A DNA stretch of 64,000 nt from Hungatella effluvii. GTDB lineage: Bacteria > Bacillota > Clostridia > Lachnospirales > Lachnospiraceae. Positions 25,279-33,574 of the stretch are shown in pieces; the first letter of the stretch is position 1, and each line of letters starts with the position of its first letter. Position numbers and translations under genes: made by a program. The stretch spans positions 47,535-111,534 of the forward strand of contig NZ_QJKD01000019.1 of NCBI RefSeq assembly GCF_003201875.1, in the 5' to 3' direction. The notes below the pieces were generated by a model. The model searched no databases. It was not told where the DNA came from and saw nothing but the letters and a program-made list of their open reading frames with translations.

Positions 25279-26437
25279 TCTTTTTCGTCTCCTCACCAGC
25301 CTGTTCTGCATCAGGCGTTTTCATTTTCTCTGCCTGCGTTTTCTCTTCCGCCAGCTTCTTCTCTTCCGCCAGCTTCGCTTCTTCCGCCAGCTTCACTTCT
25401 TCCGCCAGCTTCGCTTCTTCCGCCGCCTTCTTCTCCGCCAGCATCTCCGCCGCAACCCGCTCTTCCAGCCGCTTTTTCAGTTCTTCCTTCTTCTGCTTCG
25501 CAATATCCAGTCTGCTCATCAGACTGGCAATGGAATACAGGATAGGTGCAAAATCCCCTCTGTAAGCCTGTTCGCAGGTAGACTTCACCTCGAAGTTCTC
25601 GCTTCCGATCTCGCGGAAAAGGTATTTCTCATCGTCAATAATGTTCTTCAGCCGCTCAATCAGCTGATTCACGGAATCCGTCAGAATTCCGATCTCATCC
25701 TCAGAATCGTAGGGAAGGTACACATCCAGGTCACCGTTGGAGACCCTTCTGGTCCCCTCCACAATCGCCTTAACCGGCTTATCGATAGCAATAATGATAT
25801 AGATGACAAGCAGCGTGATCATCAGCGCAATCAGGCAGATGGAAACGATCTTCACCCTGGCCAGCCTGGCATAAAGCTGATCGCCCCGGACACTGGCCGC
25901 CTCGGCTCCAAGACGGTTAAACTCCGCCATCTTTAAAAAGTTGCCGCTGGCCTCATCGAATAAGAGCCTGGACTCTCCGATGATCATCTTCAGCGATTCC
26001 TCGTTATCATTGCCCCGGCTGATCGGAAGAAGCCTGTCGCTGTATTCCAAGTACCGGTCCCAATAGGCCCTGGCGTTTTCCATCAGCTCCCGGTCCGTTT
26101 CGTCCGTAATATAATTCTGCTCATACTCCGTAAAAGCCGCGTCGATCTCATCACGGACCGCCATCATCTCTTTTTCCAGATGATCCATGGTCTCCTGGTC
26201 GTGGGTTATGGCATGGTAAAATTCCTTGATCCTGTAATCCGAGGTCTCGGTATTCAGTTCCTCCGCGATGATGATCGCCGGAACCCAGGACTGGGAAATC
26301 TCCGTGCTGGCCTGGTTAATCTGTCTCGCCGTGATAATGGACTCCGCGCCGATAAACACGAGTCCCAGAATGCTGACTCCTCCCAGAAACAAAAGCTTCG
26401 TTTTAATCCTGATATTTCTGATTGATTTCACTTTCAT
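25229..26437 (-). CDS. HAMP-domain membrane sensor lacking an output domain
   Basis: This protein of about 402 aa has an N-terminal transmembrane helix, an extracytoplasmic four-helix bundle of the MCP type (~30-190), a second transmembrane helix (KIVSICLIALMITLLVIYII) and a HAMP domain (VSNGDLDVYLPYDSEDEIGI). It then ends in a charged coiled coil with KLAEE repeats rather than a methyl-accepting, kinase or GGDEF domain. The ATG at 26437 overlaps the upstream metallopeptidase gene by 35 bp. It may scaffold or modulate another signalling protein. The Glu/Lys-rich tail comes from an expanding 18-bp DNA repeat. Confidence 0.8.
   Translation of the reverse strand: MKVKSIRNIRIKTKLLFLGGVSILGLVFIGAESIITARQINQASTEISQSWVPAIIIAEELNTETSDYRIKEFYHAITHDQETMDHLEKEMMAVRDEIDAAFTEYEQNYITDETDRELMENARAYWDRYLEYSDRLLPISRGNDNEESLKMIIGESRLLFDEASGNFLKMAEFNRLGAEAASVRGDQLYARLARVKIVSICLIALMITLLVIYIIIAIDKPVKAIVEGTRRVSNGDLDVYLPYDSEDEIGILTDSVNQLIERLKNIIDDEKYLFREIGSENFEVKSTCEQAYRGDFAPILYSIASLMSRLDIAKQKKEELKKRLEERVAAEMLAEKKAAEEAKLAEEVKLAEEAKLAEEKKLAEEKTQAEKMKTPDAEQAGEETKKNGSRTMDATDEEGRLS
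25343..25432 (-). repeat. Five tandem 18-bp coding repeats
   Basis: Five units of (C/T)TCTTCCGCC(A)GCTT(C) with small changes encode a six-residue repeat (AKLAEE, VKLAEE, KKLAEE) in the tail of the HAMP protein. The near identity at DNA level points to recent slippage or expansion. Confidence 0.85.
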
Positions 26438-27170
26438 AACCCTTAAGTCTTCTCCTTCTTTGCCGGTAATCCGGCAGTTCTCTCTCAACGACTTTCCAGA
26501 AGTCCTTTGAATGATTCATCTCTATGCGATGAGCCAGTTCGTGCACTACAACGTAATCCGCCAGCTCCACGGGCAGAAGCACCAGCTTCCAGTTATAGTT
26601 AATATTACCGCGGGCGCTGCAGCTTCCCCATCTGGTGGCCTGATCCCGAATGGCGATTCGCAGATACGACACCCCCATCCGATCCGCCCACCACGCGGTT
26701 CTCTCCTCCAGAAAACGCCTCGCCTGCTTCCGGTACCAGTTTTCCATGGCCGCCTTCACAAGCGGCTCGTCTTCCTCCTGCTCCGTAAAGGGGCCGGATA
26801 CCAGAAATTTATCGCCGGTATCGCATACCCGGAACCGTTCCGTCTCATAGTCCCGCTCAAAATGGAGTTTTCTGGGGCTTCCATGAAAGAGCAGTAAAGC
26901 CCCCTCTGTCCAGTGAAACTGTTCCCGTTTCTCCAGTTCCTCCCTGATCCTGGAAGCGTGCGCAAAGATCCATTCCTGATTCCGCTGCGCAAATTCATGG
27001 CCGGTCTTCCACGATAGCCGATCCGGTATCCGCACGACAATCTCTCCCTCCCTGGTAACGGAGACCGCCATCGTGCGCCTGGCGGATTTCAATATCCTGT
27101 AAGGGAAAAAATCCCCATCTTCACAGATGAGTATCCCTTGGTCAGGCAGCGCCTGTTTTTCAGTTTTCAT
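26403..27170 (-). CDS. YgjP/UPF0758-like zinc metallopeptidase (SprT/M48-type)
   Basis: This 255-aa protein belongs to the YgjP-like metallopeptidase group (old DUF45). The C-terminal half carries RWGSCSARGNINYNWKL and the zinc motif VVHELAHRIEMNHSKDFW (HExxH with a distal His). Such proteins are predicted soluble peptidases of unknown target; members sit next to type I restriction genes in other genomes, but not here. The gene starts the recJ-containing run and overlaps the following HAMP gene. Confidence 0.85.
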   Translation of the reverse strand: MKTEKQALPDQGILICEDGDFFPYRILKSARRTMAVSVTREGEIVVRIPDRLSWKTGHEFAQRNQEWIFAHASRIREELEKREQFHWTEGALLLFHGSPRKLHFERDYETERFRVCDTGDKFLVSGPFTEQEEDEPLVKAAMENWYRKQARRFLEERTAWWADRMGVSYLRIAIRDQATRWGSCSARGNINYNWKLVLLPVELADYVVVHELAHRIEMNHSKDFWKVVERELPDYRQRRRRLKGYESEINQKYQD

Positions 27171-27364
27171 TTATTTTCACATTCTTTTCCATCATGCTAA
27201 TGCCTTGCTTTTACCTTCTGTACACGCCGCATTCTCACGGCCTGTATGTCACATTATAGCGGATAATGTCAAAAGAAACAAGTGTGAATGTTTCCGCAGC
27301 GCCTGGACAGACTATAAATGGTACTATCTGCTAAAAAACACAAAAAAATACGGAGGTTCCCTTC

Positions 27365-28261
27365 ATGAAATATTTTCACGGCTATCAGAAAAAACACTCT
27401 TTCTTTGAAGGCTGGTACTTAAAACATCAGTCGCCGGACGGCGTACTCGCCCTGATTCCGGCATACCATATCGACAGGCAGGGAAAGCCATCCGCCTCCC
27501 TCCAGATTATCACCAATACCGAGTCGTGGGTGATCCCCTGCTCCGCCGACCAGTTTCAGGCGGCCTCCAGTTTATTTTATGTAAACCTAGACACGTCAAC
27601 CTTCTCAGAGCAGGGCATCCATCTGGATATTGCCACAAAAGAGGTGACACTGACCGGTCACCTCTCCTATGGGCCATTTACACCGCCCAGCTACGATATT
27701 ATGGGGCCTTTCTGCGCCGTTCCGTTCATGCAGTGCCGCCACGGAGTCTTAAGTCTCTCCCACCGCCTGTCCGGCCAGCTGGTCTTAAACAGGAAAAAGC
27801 TGAGCTTTGACGGCGGTCTCGGCTACATTGAAAAAGACTGGGGCCGTTCCTTTCCCTCCCGGTACGTGTGGACACAGTGTACCTGGACCGACAGGAAGAC
27901 GAAAGCACCCTGCTGCGTCATGCTTTCCGTAGCCGATATTCCCTTTGCCGGAACGCATTTTAACGGTTCTGTCGGTTCGGTTTTATTCCGCGGAAAGGAA
28001 TACCGCCTCGCCACCTACAAAGGGCTTAAAATCCTGGAATTCACCGACCGCGAGCTTCTGGTCAGCCAGGGCGGCCTGATGCTTCACGTCAACCTGATTA
28101 AGGACCAGCCCCTGTCTCTGGCCGCGCCCTCTTTCGGAAGCATGAGCCGCACCATAAAAGAGAGCGCGGCCTGCCAGGTACGCTACCAGTTCTTCTACCA
28201 GGAAAAAAAGATATTTGACATCCTGTGCCACCATGCAGGATTTGAATCACAGGGCGTGTGA
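27365..28261 (+). CDS. Tocopherol cyclase-like protein
   Basis: This 298-aa protein has the tocopherol-cyclase family pattern: HSFFEGWYLKHQ at the N-terminus, ASLQIITNTESW, and GYIEKDWGRSFPSRYVWTQC in the middle, followed by a beta-rich half. In plants and cyanobacteria the family closes the chromanol ring of vitamin E; bacterial and archaeal relatives without that pathway have unknown roles, possibly on polyprenyl quinones or lipids. GGAGG lies eight bases before the ATG. It is a lone plus-strand gene between two minus-strand blocks. Confidence 0.82.
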   Translation: MKYFHGYQKKHSFFEGWYLKHQSPDGVLALIPAYHIDRQGKPSASLQIITNTESWVIPCSADQFQAASSLFYVNLDTSTFSEQGIHLDIATKEVTLTGHLSYGPFTPPSYDIMGPFCAVPFMQCRHGVLSLSHRLSGQLVLNRKKLSFDGGLGYIEKDWGRSFPSRYVWTQCTWTDRKTKAPCCVMLSVADIPFAGTHFNGSVGSVLFRGKEYRLATYKGLKILEFTDRELLVSQGGLMLHVNLIKDQPLSLAAPSFGSMSRTIKESAACQVRYQFFYQEKKIFDILCHHAGFESQGV

Positions 28262-28296
28262 CAAACATCTGACAAAAGGCAATTTTCAGACACTCT

Positions 28297-29142
28297 CTAT
28301 AAATGAAAACGGCCTTCCAGCGCGATGAACTGATCAAACAGCATCCGGCTGACTCTGGCGCCGAACACCGTCGCCGGATGCGCCGGATAATACATGGCGT
28401 CGCTGAACTTCTTATTGAACATCACCAGCACATACGGACCGTACGGGGTGTATATGATGCCGCCGTCATTTCGGCAGGCGTTCATACTGCCGCTCTTGGA
28501 GGCCACATTCACCATCACATCATCCGTATTGTCGCTGTCCATGTAAACAGCCGGAAAATCCTTTGTAATCATACTGTTGTAATGCTGCTTCTTAAAAATC
28601 TCCAGCATCTTCGCGTCCGCTTCAGGGCTTATCAAAGTCCCCGCCGCCAGCCTCGTAAAAATGCTGGCGTAATCCCTGGGAGTCGATGTTCCCAGCTTAT
28701 CATACCGCTCAAAATGAAGCGGATTGTGCAGCACCGTGTCCCTGCATCCCAGGCCGTGGATGCACGCATTGATCGTATCCAGCCCCAGATAGTCGATCAT
28801 CATGTTCGTCGCCACATTGTCGCTGACAATAATCATCAGGGTGGCCGCGTCCTTCACCCGGAGAACTGCACCCGGCTCCAGCGCACACAGGACTCCGCTG
28901 CCGTCGACCGTGTGTTTCTCCTTAAATTCCACCATATCCTCTAAGCTGGCTTTTCCCTTTTCCACCTGGTCAAACAGACTCGCCAGAATATACGTCTTTA
29001 TGGTACTGGCCGTCTCAAACGGCTCTTCCGCGCCGATGGCAATAACATTTCCATGAAAATCGTCGGCGTAGATCCCCATCGTCCCATCATAACTCATGAG
29101 CTCCGCCTCAATCCGTTTCTCTATTGTCAGTCTCTTATCCAT
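28297..29142 (-). CDS. Class A beta-lactamase-fold serine hydrolase (cytosolic)
   Basis: This 281-aa protein has the penicillin-binding/beta-lactamase motifs STIK (Ser46-Lys49), SDN (~106) and KSG (~217). It has no signal peptide, unlike true beta-lactamases and D,D-peptidases, so it should act in the cytosol. It is the last gene of the peptide-uptake operon with epimerase and NlpC/P60 endopeptidase. A role in trimming imported muropeptides (D-Ala removal) is inferred from this setting. It resembles the protein encoded at the other end of the operon (37779-38579). Confidence 0.8.
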   Translation of the reverse strand: MDKRLTIEKRIEAELMSYDGTMGIYADDFHGNVIAIGAEEPFETASTIKTYILASLFDQVEKGKASLEDMVEFKEKHTVDGSGVLCALEPGAVLRVKDAATLMIIVSDNVATNMMIDYLGLDTINACIHGLGCRDTVLHNPLHFERYDKLGTSTPRDYASIFTRLAAGTLISPEADAKMLEIFKKQHYNSMITKDFPAVYMDSDNTDDVMVNVASKSGSMNACRNDGGIIYTPYGPYVLVMFNKKFSDAMYYPAHPATVFGARVSRMLFDQFIALEGRFHL

Positions 29143-29228
29143 TCTCTTTCTCCTCTTCCGTCTCTGCGCCGCGAACGATCACTCGCACGCTCTGCGCACG
29201 AGTCACCGTAACAATCAGTGCTGTGCTG

Positions 29229-29296
29229 CTTATCCGCCCCAATACCTATCCGCTCCCAAAAACTATCCGTTCCTGAAACCTATCCGCTCCCGAAAC
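29229..29296. repeat. Four imperfect ~17-bp tandem repeats
   Basis: Copies of CTATCCG(C/T)TCC(C/T)(G/A)AAAC lie in the 169-bp gap between the NlpC/P60 gene and the downstream hydrolase gene. No gene or terminator is seen in the gap. Confidence 0.65.
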
Positions 29297-29311
29297 GGCA
29301 TGGTTCCTCTG

Positions 29312-30232
29312 TCAGAAAATACTTCCCACCGCATACAGGCTCTCTGCCAGATCTGCTCTGAAATCCGCATCCTCCGGATTCAGGCTGTTGATCACCACTC
29401 CGCCGCTTCCCGCCTTTCCGGTGGAATGAATATACTTTCCATTCCCCATATACATGGCGATGTGTCCTGGGAAATACAGCAGATCTCCCATTTTTTTCTC
29501 ACCCGATGCGATCTCGCGGACCGGATACCCGTCCACGATTTTTGCATCCCGGTAGGTCAGGATTCCATTCATCATATAACTTACCGAGGTCAGCCCGGAA
29601 CAGTCGATCCCAGCGGTGGAACGGCCTCCCCACCGGTACTGAATCCCCAGATACGTCTTGGCAGTCTCCACTACAGCGCGGCGAAATGCATCTTTATCCA
29701 CAATTTTCTTCTGCGGAAGCACCTCTGTCCACAATCCAGCCTGCGAAAACTCCTTGTTTTCCAGAAACTGCTCCCTGATGTATCCGAAACGGCCGTCTGC
29801 CAGCTTCACCTTCCCCCAGCCTTCAATCCCGCATTCATACGGTATTACACTCACCAGAGCGCCCCGGAACAGGCTGACAAGCCTTACCCCCTGTACTTTT
29901 GGCACAGACACTACATCGACGCAGAAAGCTGTGGTCACCATAAGACCGCCTTCCTCCCACGCCATCATTTCCTCTAAAGAGACAAGCCTCACCGCTTCTT
30001 TCCGCACATAGCCCGTATAACCGTAAAACGTGCGCACCGGCAGAAATCCCTGCCCGGCAGCCTCCCTCCCGGTAATCTCTGCCCCGGTGACCTCCGCCCC
30101 GGTAATCGCAAGCCCCGTTCCATACATCGCCTCATCCGCAATAGCAGACAGCGTCATTCCATCCTTAATTCTAGTCTCCGCCGGAATCTCATAAATAGTT
30201 GCAACCGGCTGTATCACAATTCCATACTGCAT
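29312..30232 (-). CDS. NlpC/P60 endopeptidase, YkfC-like
   Basis: This 306-aa protein has two SH3-like regions (residues ~1-160) followed by a C-terminal NlpC/P60 domain with the catalytic Cys in GIDCSGLTSVSYM (~210) and His in FPGHIAMYMG. It lacks a signal peptide, like Bacillus YkfC, which cleaves the gamma-D-Glu-to-diamino-acid bond of imported muropeptides. Genomic context (epimerase and Opp transporter) agrees. An insert of TGAEITG-type repeats around residues 45-60 is unusual and comes from duplicated DNA. AGGAGATAG precedes the ATG. Confidence 0.88.
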   Translation of the reverse strand: MQYGIVIQPVATIYEIPAETRIKDGMTLSAIADEAMYGTGLAITGAEVTGAEITGREAAGQGFLPVRTFYGYTGYVRKEAVRLVSLEEMMAWEEGGLMVTTAFCVDVVSVPKVQGVRLVSLFRGALVSVIPYECGIEGWGKVKLADGRFGYIREQFLENKEFSQAGLWTEVLPQKKIVDKDAFRRAVVETAKTYLGIQYRWGGRSTAGIDCSGLTSVSYMMNGILTYRDAKIVDGYPVREIASGEKKMGDLLYFPGHIAMYMGNGKYIHSTGKAGSGGVVINSLNPEDADFRADLAESLYAVGSIF

Positions 30233-30381
30233 CGTTCTATCTCCTGTTCCGGACTCCCTGGAATTCCCTGAACCACAGGAAAGGCAGCGCCAAAGCGCCG
30301 CCTTCCTGCTGCCTCTTTCCTCTTTCCTCTTTCCATATGGTCCTTTTCTATGATTTCGGCGAAGATCCCCTCCGCGCCTGT

Positions 30382-31311
30382 TTACCGGTAGCGCTTCTTA
30401 TACGCCTCATACTCGCTGCTGTTAGCCAGCACATAATGTTCCGGCCTTACCTCCCGCCAGGAAGGCGGATCCGTCTCATAGTGATGCATGGAGGCGTCAT
30501 AGACCAGAAGCTTCTTCTCCCTCTCATGCCGCGGATCCGGCATGGGGATCGCTGACAGCAGCGCCCTTGTATATGGATGAATAGCGTGAGTAATCAGTTC
30601 CTCCGTCTCCGCCATCTCCACGATCTCCCCTTTTCTGATGACCGCAATTCTGTCGGTGATAAACCGCATAACCGACAGATCGTGTGCGATAAACAGATAG
30701 GTGATCCCGCGCTTCTTCTGCATATCCGCCAGAAGGTTTAACACCTGCGCCCGAACCGACACGTCCAGCGCGGAGATCGGTTCATCCGCGATGATAAACT
30801 CCGGATTCATAATAAGTGCCCTGGCAATACCGATTCTCTGCCGCTGACCGCCCGAAAACTCGTGAGGGAAACGGCTGGCAAATTCCGGCAGCAGCCCCAC
30901 ATCGAGGAGGGCCTGATCCACCCGCTTCTTCCGTTCCTTCTCGCCGATCCCTTTCTCGATGTTCATCAGGCCTTCGCTGATGATGTAATCCACCTTGGCC
31001 CGCTCATTCAGTGAAGCCTGGGGATCCTGAAAGATCATCTGGATCTCCCCCATTACCTTCCGGTCCAGTTCTCCGGTGATCCTGCCGTTGATCTTCTCGC
31101 CTTTATAGATGACCTCCCCGCCCGACGACGGGATAATTCTCATAATCGCCCGGCCGATGGTCGTTTTTCCGGAACCGGATTCTCCTACCAGTCCGAAGGT
31201 CTCTCCCTTGTAGATCTTGAAATTGACCTTCTTTACCGCCTCATACCGCTTCTTCCGCTCGCCGAACGTGACGTCTAAATCCTTTACATCCAATAATACT
31301 TCTCTCTCCAT
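30382..31311 (-). CDS. Oligopeptide ABC transporter ATPase (OppF type)
   Basis: This 309-aa ATPase has Walker A GESGSGKTT, Q-loop FQDPQASLN, signature FSGGQRQRIGIARAL, Walker B FIIADEPISALD and the His switch IAHDLS. The C-terminal extension (HPYTRALLSAIPMPDP) is typical of the Opp/Dpp subfamily. Its ATG overlaps the stop of the OppD gene by one base (TAATG). It powers uptake by the OppABC-type components upstream. Confidence 0.95.
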   Translation of the reverse strand: MEREVLLDVKDLDVTFGERKKRYEAVKKVNFKIYKGETFGLVGESGSGKTTIGRAIMRIIPSSGGEVIYKGEKINGRITGELDRKVMGEIQMIFQDPQASLNERAKVDYIISEGLMNIEKGIGEKERKKRVDQALLDVGLLPEFASRFPHEFSGGQRQRIGIARALIMNPEFIIADEPISALDVSVRAQVLNLLADMQKKRGITYLFIAHDLSVMRFITDRIAVIRKGEIVEMAETEELITHAIHPYTRALLSAIPMPDPRHEREKKLLVYDASMHHYETDPPSWREVRPEHYVLANSSEYEAYKKRYR

Positions 31312-32360
31312 TAAAACAGACCTCCGTTTCGTATTTTTTCTACCACGGAAGGCGGTTCCACCTTTGGAGCCCGTTTATCGAGCAGCCAGGTCTTGGCCTT
31401 ATGGGTCGGTGATACATCGAAATACGGAGGCTGTTTGATAAAATCGATCTTTAGCGCCTGGGGATTTCTCGGCGCGAACGCATCCCCCTTTATCTCCGTA
31501 AATAAGTTGGGCGGCGTCCCCGGAATCGAGAAGAGATCCGTTCCCTTCACGCCCACCTGCGGAAGCGACGAGAGCAGTGCCCACGTATACGGATGCCTCG
31601 CATCGTAGAAAATATCCTCGCCCGTCCCGATCTCGATAATATCTCCCGCATACATCACAGCCACGCGGTCCGCGATATTGGCGACCACGCCCAGATCGTG
31701 CGTAATCAGGATGACGGATAAATGGTATTTGTGGCGCAGTTCCTTGATCAGATCGAGTATCTGTGCCTGGATCGTCACGTCCAGCGCCGTTGTCGGCTCG
31801 TCACAGATTAAAATCTGCGGGTTGCAGGCAATGGCGATGGCGATCACCACACGCTGCCGCATGCCGCCGGAAAACTCATGGGGATACTGGCTGAACCGTT
31901 TCTCAGGCTCACTGATTCCCACATCCGCCAGGTATTGCAGCGTTCTGGCCTTCGCCTCGGCACGGTTCACATTCTGATGAAGCAGCACCGCCTCCATAAT
32001 CTGCACGCCGATCGTCTTTAACGGGCTTAAGCTGGTCATGGGGTCCTGCATAATCATGGCGATCTCATGGCCCCGGATCTTCAGCCATTCCTTTTCCTTC
32101 TTTAAGGAAGTCAGTTCCACCGGCTCTTTGTTGTCCGCACCGTAATACGTGGCCTTCCCCGCCGTCACATGGCCGTTCTGGTCCAGAAGTCCCATGAAGG
32201 ACTTGGTAAACACGGATTTTCCGCTTCCCGACTCGCCCACGATGGCCAGGATCTCTCCTCTATGTAATTCCATGGAAATTCCTCTGATTGCATGCAGAGT
32301 CTTTCCTCTCAGTTCAAATTTAATCTCTAAATCTTCTACCGTCAGTATCTTCTCTGGCAT
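31311..32360 (-). CDS. Oligopeptide ABC transporter ATPase (OppD type)
   Basis: This 349-aa ATPase has Walker A GESGSGKSV, signature FSGGMRQRVVIAIAI, Walker B ILICDEPTTALD and ITHDLG, plus the Opp-type C-terminal domain (HPYTWALLSSLPQVG), but lacks the usual cluster of four cysteines. I use the ATG at 32360, with AAGGAGAAAAGGA before it; a longer frame would begin inside the long inverted repeat at 32395-32555. That repeat separates it from the permease gene upstream. Confidence 0.94.
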   Translation of the reverse strand: MPEKILTVEDLEIKFELRGKTLHAIRGISMELHRGEILAIVGESGSGKSVFTKSFMGLLDQNGHVTAGKATYYGADNKEPVELTSLKKEKEWLKIRGHEIAMIMQDPMTSLSPLKTIGVQIMEAVLLHQNVNRAEAKARTLQYLADVGISEPEKRFSQYPHEFSGGMRQRVVIAIAIACNPQILICDEPTTALDVTIQAQILDLIKELRHKYHLSVILITHDLGVVANIADRVAVMYAGDIIEIGTGEDIFYDARHPYTWALLSSLPQVGVKGTDLFSIPGTPPNLFTEIKGDAFAPRNPQALKIDFIKQPPYFDVSPTHKAKTWLLDKRAPKVEPPSVVEKIRNGGLF

Positions 32361-32394
32361 TCCTTTTCTCCTTCTGATTGATCCGTTCTGTCTC

Positions 32395-32555
32395 AGGACA
32401 GAATTGCACAAGTCTTACTGCAACCAGCACCCGCTATCCACACCAGGTGCACGTCTGCGAAGCTAACCGTAGCCCACTACGCCGTCGCTTCGCAGACGCA
32501 CACCTGGCGCGTATATCAGGCACTGCTTACAGCAAGGCTTATGCAATTCTGTCCT
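32395..32555. repeat. 161-bp long inverted repeat inside the opp operon
   Basis: Two equal 69-base arms (32395-32463 and 32487-32555) match at about 80% of positions, with both ends perfect (AGGACAGAATTGCA outside, GTCTGCGAAGC inside). The 23-base centre itself folds as CGTAG-CCCA-CTACG. It lies 5 bases past the permease stop and 34 bases before the OppD ATG. Most arm differences are transitions, so the RNA could still pair by G-U. It resembles ERIC-type or MITE-type palindromic elements in size and shape. Confidence 0.85.
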
Positions 32556-32560
32556 GTCTT

Positions 32561-33574
32561 CTACACATGGTTCTTCGGGTCAGCCGCGTCGGAAAACGCG
32601 TTGCCGATAATATAGAATGAAATAGTGACGAACGAAAGAATGATGGTCGGATATATGAGCTGGTAACGGAGCGCCGGGCTGGTGATGAGGGCGCGGCCCT
32701 CATTGATTAAGTTGCCAAGGCTTGGAATGTTGACCGGAAGCCCCAAACCGATATATGTGATAAAAACCTCATTTCCAATGGCGGACGGAATCGTCAGCGC
32801 CATACGCAGCATGATAACCGACACCAGATAAGGAAGCAGGTTTTTTATGATAATCTTCGCCGTCGGCGTGCCGAGACAGCGGCTGGCCACATTGTAATCC
32901 CTGTCACGGATAATCAGAATCTGGTTTCTGATGAAACGCGCCATCTGAATCCATCCCGTAAGGCACATGGCGAAGATCAGTGTCTTCACCCCCGGCTTCA
33001 AGATATAGGAAATCAGAATCAGGACGATCGTATTCGGTATGTTGTCTATAATATTATAAATCTCAGTCAGTATAAAATCAGCCTTCCGCACGTAACCCCA
33101 GATGACGCCGACCGTGATGCCAATCAAAGCTTCCGCCAGTGCCACAGATAAGCCAATCAGCAGGGAGGTTCTGGTTCCCGCCCAGATTCTGGCCCACAGA
33201 TCCTGGCCAATGGAGTTTGTTCCCAGAATAAACTGGTCTCCGGGCGGAATATTGCGATACTGCATCCCCGCTTCATCATTAACGATCGTGTTTGGATCAT
33301 ACTGACCCGGAAGATGCGGCTGAATGAAGGTAAAGGCCAGAAGAAGGAGCAGGAGAACGAGAAGAACAACCGCCCCCTTATTCTTTAAGAAAGCCCGGAA
33401 CGTGCTGCTCCAGTAGGAATAGTTGCTGTAGCCGGTCCGCTCCACTTCCGCTTCGTTAAATCCAGCGAAGGAGAACAGCTCCTCATCGGTCTGTGGGGCG
33501 CCCTTTGACGCCTGTTCCATGCTGTCCATCAGCTCTGCCTCTTTCGTATGGCGGTAAGAAAACTGCTTCATCAT
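32561..33574 (-). CDS. Oligopeptide ABC transporter permease (OppC type)
   Basis: This 337-aa permease has a ~60-residue cytosolic N-terminus, a first transmembrane helix (GAVVLLVLLLLLLAFTFI), the OppC-type extracytoplasmic domain (FILGTNSIGQDLWARI) and five more helices with the EAA-type loop (NVASRCLGTPTAKIIIKNLL). GGGAGGTGACAG precedes the ATG, which overlaps the OppB stop by 4 bp. It forms the channel with OppB. Confidence 0.94.
   Translation of the reverse strand: MMKQFSYRHTKEAELMDSMEQASKGAPQTDEELFSFAGFNEAEVERTGYSNYSYWSSTFRAFLKNKGAVVLLVLLLLLLAFTFIQPHLPGQYDPNTIVNDEAGMQYRNIPPGDQFILGTNSIGQDLWARIWAGTRTSLLIGLSVALAEALIGITVGVIWGYVRKADFILTEIYNIIDNIPNTIVLILISYILKPGVKTLIFAMCLTGWIQMARFIRNQILIIRDRDYNVASRCLGTPTAKIIIKNLLPYLVSVIMLRMALTIPSAIGNEVFITYIGLGLPVNIPSLGNLINEGRALITSPALRYQLIYPTIILSFVTISFYIIGNAFSDAADPKNHV

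Noticed and set aside
28297..29142. Antibiotic-resistance beta-lactamase
   Set aside because: Class A motifs are present, but there is no signal peptide, and the gene is embedded in a murein-peptide operon.
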